The notes beneath the pieces are model-generated. The model did no database searches, was not told where the DNA came from, and saw only the letters and a list, made by a program, of their open reading frames with translations. A DNA stretch of 63,554 nucleotides from Acidimicrobiales bacterium (lineage in GTDB: Bacteria > Actinomycetota > Acidimicrobiia > Acidimicrobiales > Aldehydirespiratoraceae). Positions within the stretch are counted from its first letter, which is position 1; the number at the start of each line of letters is the position of its first letter. Location of the stretch: assembly GCA_022425325.1 (NCBI GenBank), contig JAKMFW010000014.1, positions 1 through 63,554 of the forward strand, written 5' to 3'. Position numbers and translations under genes: made by a program. This document shows positions 60,872-63,554 of the stretch, piece after piece.

Positions 60872-62305
60872 ATGACCGATCTTGGCGCTGATCACTTCGA
60901 ACGCTGGCGGGAGGATGAAGCCACCGCCGAGGCGATGATCCCGTTGATGGGCCGTCTCTACCGCGACAACGACGTCATCCTGTACATCTTCGGCAAGAAG
61001 CTGACCCGCACGTCGATCGAGATCATGAAGGCCCACCGGTACGCCCGGAACTTCATCGACCGCGAGCTGTCGGTCCAAGAGACGATGCCTGTCCTCGTGG
61101 CCCTCACGACGATGCAGCTCGACTCGGCCAAGATCGACATCGGCAAGCTTGCCGCAGGCTTCCAGGCCGCTGATACCGACGACCTCGAGGCGTACCTGCA
61201 CGACGAGTTGTTGAGCGTGATGACGGGACATGGTCGGCTCCTCGAGGAGCCGACCGACGTCGTGCTGTACGGCTTCGGCCGGATCGGTCGGCTCCTCGCG
61301 CGGATCCTGATCGAGCGCGCGGGCTCAGGCGCCAAGCTTCGCCTCCGCGCGATCGTCCTTCGACCACAAAAGGGCAACGATGTCGAGAAGCGAGCGAGCC
61401 TGCTCCGCCGCGACTCGATCCACGGTCCGTTCTCCGGCACGGTCATCGCCGACGAGGAAAACGATCAGATCATCGTCAACGGCAACCCGATCAAACTGAT
61501 CTACGCGCCCCAGCCCGAGGACATCGACTACACCGCCTACGGGATCAAGGACGCGATCATCATCGACAACACCGGGGCGTGGCGAGACATGAACGGTCTC
61601 AGCCGACACGTCCAGGCCAACGGCGCCTCCCGCGCCGTGCTCACCGCACCCGGGAAGGGCGAGGTGAAGAACATCATCTACGGCGTCAACCACGACACCC
61701 TCACCGAGGACGACACGGTGCTGTCCGCCGCCAGCTGCACGACCAACGCGATCGTGCCGCCGCTCAAGGTGATGAACGACCACTTCGGCATCGTCGGCGG
61801 GCACGTCGAGACGGTGCACGCCTACACCAACGACCAGAACCTCACCGACAACTTCCACAAGAAGGAGCGTCGCGGCCGTTCTGCTCCGCTCAACATGGTG
61901 ATCACCGAGACCGGCGCAGCAACCGCCGTGGTGAAGGCACTCCCGGAACTCGCCGGGAAACTCACCGGCAATGCGATTCGCGTGCCGGTGCCGAACGTCT
62001 CGCTCGCCATCCTCAATCTCACCCTCGAGACAGAGGCGACGGTTGCCGACGTCAACACCGTGCTGCGCAATGCGTCGATGAGTGTCGATCTAGGTGAGCA
62101 GATCGACTACACGACATCGACGGAGCTCGTGTCGAGCGACCTGGTCGGAGCCGATCGTACGAGCATCGTCGACAGCCAGGCGACGATCGCCGACCGCGAT
62201 CGCTGCGTCCTGTACGTCTGGTACGACAACGAGGCCGGATACAGCTACCAGGTCGTCCGGGTCGTGCAGGAGATCGCCGGGCTCACGTACCCCCGCGTGC
62301 CCTGA
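60872..62305 (+). CDS. gap: Long-form glyceraldehyde-3-phosphate dehydrogenase (GapB/GapX type)
   Basis: A 477-aa GAPDH with about 125 extra N-terminal residues. The NAD(P) fold starts at 'VVLYGFGRIGRLLARIL', catalytic Cys289 is in 'SAASCTTNAIVPP', and 'VHAYTNDQNLTDNFHKKERRGRSAPLNM' (in parts) and 'WYDNEAGYSYQVVR' are conserved. About 480 aa matches the corynebacterial GapB/GapX class, generally NADP-using and gluconeogenic. ATG 60872 follows GAGGGAA and is preferred to an upstream in-frame start that adds ten residues. The extension's function is unknown. Confidence 0.93.
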   Translation: MTDLGADHFERWREDEATAEAMIPLMGRLYRDNDVILYIFGKKLTRTSIEIMKAHRYARNFIDRELSVQETMPVLVALTTMQLDSAKIDIGKLAAGFQAADTDDLEAYLHDELLSVMTGHGRLLEEPTDVVLYGFGRIGRLLARILIERAGSGAKLRLRAIVLRPQKGNDVEKRASLLRRDSIHGPFSGTVIADEENDQIIVNGNPIKLIYAPQPEDIDYTAYGIKDAIIIDNTGAWRDMNGLSRHVQANGASRAVLTAPGKGEVKNIIYGVNHDTLTEDDTVLSAASCTTNAIVPPLKVMNDHFGIVGGHVETVHAYTNDQNLTDNFHKKERRGRSAPLNMVITETGAATAVVKALPELAGKLTGNAIRVPVPNVSLAILNLTLETEATVADVNTVLRNASMSVDLGEQIDYTTSTELVSSDLVGADRTSIVDSQATIADRDRCVLYVWYDNEAGYSYQVVRVVQEIAGLTYPRVP

Positions 62306-62317
62306 ACCTTCGGGGCG

Positions 62318-62354
62318 GGCCTCTCTGAGCCCTGACGTCACGGGTCGAGAGGCC
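62318..62354 (+). terminator. Hairpin after the GAPDH gene
   Basis: GGCCTCTC (62318-62325) pairs perfectly with GAGAGGCC (62347-62354); inside lies a nested CCC/GGG stem around the palindrome TGACGTCA. There is no T-run, so it may end transcription with Rho, or protect the gap mRNA. Confidence 0.4.
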
Positions 62355-62457
62355 GTCCGACGATCCCCTCACCGGTCGGTGAATCGACCGGCTTTGTGTC
62401 CACTGGCGGCCTCGGCGTGCTCAGGACAGGCATGGTCGCTGACTACCATCCCTGTCG

Positions 62458-63554
62458 ATGCCGACCACGGCCACCGACACCGAACTCGTCCGCCAGTACC
62501 TGGCCGGTGATCAGCGCGCCCTCGGCGACATCTACGAACGCTACGGCGACCGCGTCTACGACCTGTGCTTCGCGATGCTGCGAAGTGGCGACGACGCCGC
62601 CGACGCGTACCAGGACACCTTCCTCACCGCCGCCAACAAACTTGATCAACTCCGCGACACCGAACGGTTGCGGTCCTGGCTGTACTCCGTGGCTCGCAAC
62701 CAATGCCGGGCGCGACTGCGAGCGCGGAAACGCTCGACTCCCGTCGATGATGCGGGCGTCGACATCGGGACGGAGGTCGACATGACCGCCGATCTCGGCC
62801 GCGACGAACTTCGCGTCCTGCTGACGGAGGCGAGCGCCGGCCTCAACGAACGCGAGCGCGAAGTCCTCGACCTCCACATGCGTCACGAACTCGAGGGCGA
62901 GGAGCTCGCCGACGCGCTCGGCGTCTCGGTTCAGAATGCGTACAAACTCGTGCAGCGGGTCCGGGATCGGGTGGAACGTTCGCTCGGTTCGCTCCTGATC
63001 GCTCGGCACGGCCGGCGCGAGTGCCCCGAGCTTGACACGCTCCTCGGCTCGTGGGACGGCGTCTTCAATCCGCTCTGGCGCAAGCGCATCAGTCGCCACA
63101 TCGACGACTGCTCGACGTGCACCCGTCGCCGAGCCGGGCTCATGGATCCCGGTGGACTTGCCGGTGCCTTCCCGCTGCAGCCGGCGCCCGAGGCGGCGAA
63201 GACTGCGTTGCAGGCGGCGCTGCTCGACGCCACCCGCCCTGCCCACGAGATCCGACGGTGGCGTCGCGATGGCTTCCCCGCTGCACCTCGGCGGATCCCG
63301 AAGCTGCTTTTCACCGCGATTGCAGGCGGCGCGCTCGTCGTGGGTGGACTCGCCGGCGGATTGGCCGTGACGGAGTTGATCGACCGGACCGACCCCCAAC
63401 TGGAGACGGTCGCACCAGTGGTGACGACCACCTCGACGACATCGCTACCTGCGACCACGACCCTGCCCGCATCCACGACCACCCAGCCGACGGTCCCCGC
63501 CACCACCACAACCGCCGCGCCCACCACCACCACGACCACACCTCCCACCACCAC
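62458..63554 (+). CDS. ECF sigma factor fused to a zinc anti-sigma-like motif and membrane anchor (3' partial)
   Basis: At least 365 residues, cut by the window end. Residues 8-90 are sigma region 2 ('LVRQYLAGDQRALGDIYERYG', 'DAYQDTFLTAANKLDQLRD', in parts) and 115-178 region 4 ('LNEREREVLDLHMRHELEGEELADALGVS', in parts). A C-terminal extension holds His214-x3-Cys218-x2-Cys221, the anti-sigma zinc motif, then a membrane helix (about 283-305, 'LLFTAIAGGALVVGGLAGGLA') and a Thr/Pro-rich outer segment. The sigma factor would thus be tethered to the membrane and controlled in cis. ATG 62458 is the clear start. Confidence 0.88.
   Translation, partial: MPTTATDTELVRQYLAGDQRALGDIYERYGDRVYDLCFAMLRSGDDAADAYQDTFLTAANKLDQLRDTERLRSWLYSVARNQCRARLRARKRSTPVDDAGVDIGTEVDMTADLGRDELRVLLTEASAGLNEREREVLDLHMRHELEGEELADALGVSVQNAYKLVQRVRDRVERSLGSLLIARHGRRECPELDTLLGSWDGVFNPLWRKRISRHIDDCSTCTRRRAGLMDPGGLAGAFPLQPAPEAAKTALQAALLDATRPAHEIRRWRRDGFPAAPRRIPKLLFTAIAGGALVVGGLAGGLAVTELIDRTDPQLETVAPVVTTTSTTSLPATTTLPASTTTQPTVPATTTTAAPTTTTTTPPTT

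Noticed and set aside
63400-63554. Possible repeat array or CRISPR-like sequence at the window end
   Set aside because: It is an ACC/ACG-rich low-complexity stretch encoding Thr/Pro residues of the sigma-fusion protein; there are no regular spacers.

Overview
The window is about 63.5 kb of GC-rich, gene-dense chromosome, with frequent GTG/TTG starts and 1-4 nt gene overlaps. Gene content (CaiB and acyl-CoA dehydrogenase enzymes, many Fe(II)/2-oxoglutarate dioxygenases, acidic lipoproteins with a Cys-Gly-Asp-Asp start, a long GAPDH of the corynebacterial GapB type) fits an actinobacterium. An Acidimicrobiia relative (Ilumatobacter-like) is my inference and no marker gene proves it. I saw no rRNA, tRNA, CRISPR array, prophage or insertion sequence, and no gap above 300 bases lacks a gene.

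Layout. (1) 59-5798 (-): acyl-CoA synthetase, LivH, LivM and a branched-chain-type binding lipoprotein in one operon that runs out of the window. (2) 5960-13711: a TauD dioxygenase, then a cluster rich in DNA-repair genes: a photolyase-like protein whose domains appear circularly permuted, its DUF2256-DUF3253 partner, a Fpg/Nei glycosylase, an HNH nuclease, Sua5, endonuclease III and an EEP nuclease. (3) 13774-22045: CaiB-type CoA transferase, CIA30-like lipoprotein, acyl-CoA dehydrogenase with a TetR-type palindrome, TSUP exporter, valS, methyltransferase and PhyH dioxygenase. (4) 22130-28591: threonine aldolase, then a MarR-TauD-propeller-GBBH operon behind a 24-bp near-palindrome, diverging from an SRPBCC-SDR pair.

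(5) 28564-48534 is an inositol catabolic island. A minus-strand operon runs IolE-like, sugar-binding protein, very large permease, ATPase, IolC, 2-hydroxyacid dehydrogenase, Gfo/Idh/MocA, IolD, SDR, Gfo/Idh/MocA, IolG, IolB, LacD-type (IolJ) aldolase, and ends in a fused fatty-acid-desaturase/Rieske protein resembling MocD+MocE of rhizopine O-demethylation. A divergent LacI regulator sits across a 126-bp gap holding two perfect palindromes. It is followed by a fourth Gfo/Idh/MocA enzyme, a trypsin-like lipoprotein and a ROK kinase. Together these would import an inositol derivative, remove an O-methyl group, oxidise, dehydrate, open, phosphorylate and cleave it. (6) 48531-57736: housekeeping and accessory genes (two MFS exporters, ilvD, TetR, arylamine N-acetyltransferase, aminotransferase, FAH hydrolase, aroK, quinone oxidoreductase).

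(7) 57751-58725 is the most striking locus: an AhpD-like peroxidase-family gene with an in-frame TGA exactly where the second Cys of the C-x-x-C-x3-H centre belongs, followed by a hairpin with the spacing of a bacterial SECIS element. It is a probable selenoprotein. (8) 58766-63554: SnoaL-like protein, acyl-CoA synthetase, long GAPDH, and an ECF sigma factor fused to a zinc anti-sigma-like motif and a membrane anchor, cut by the window end.
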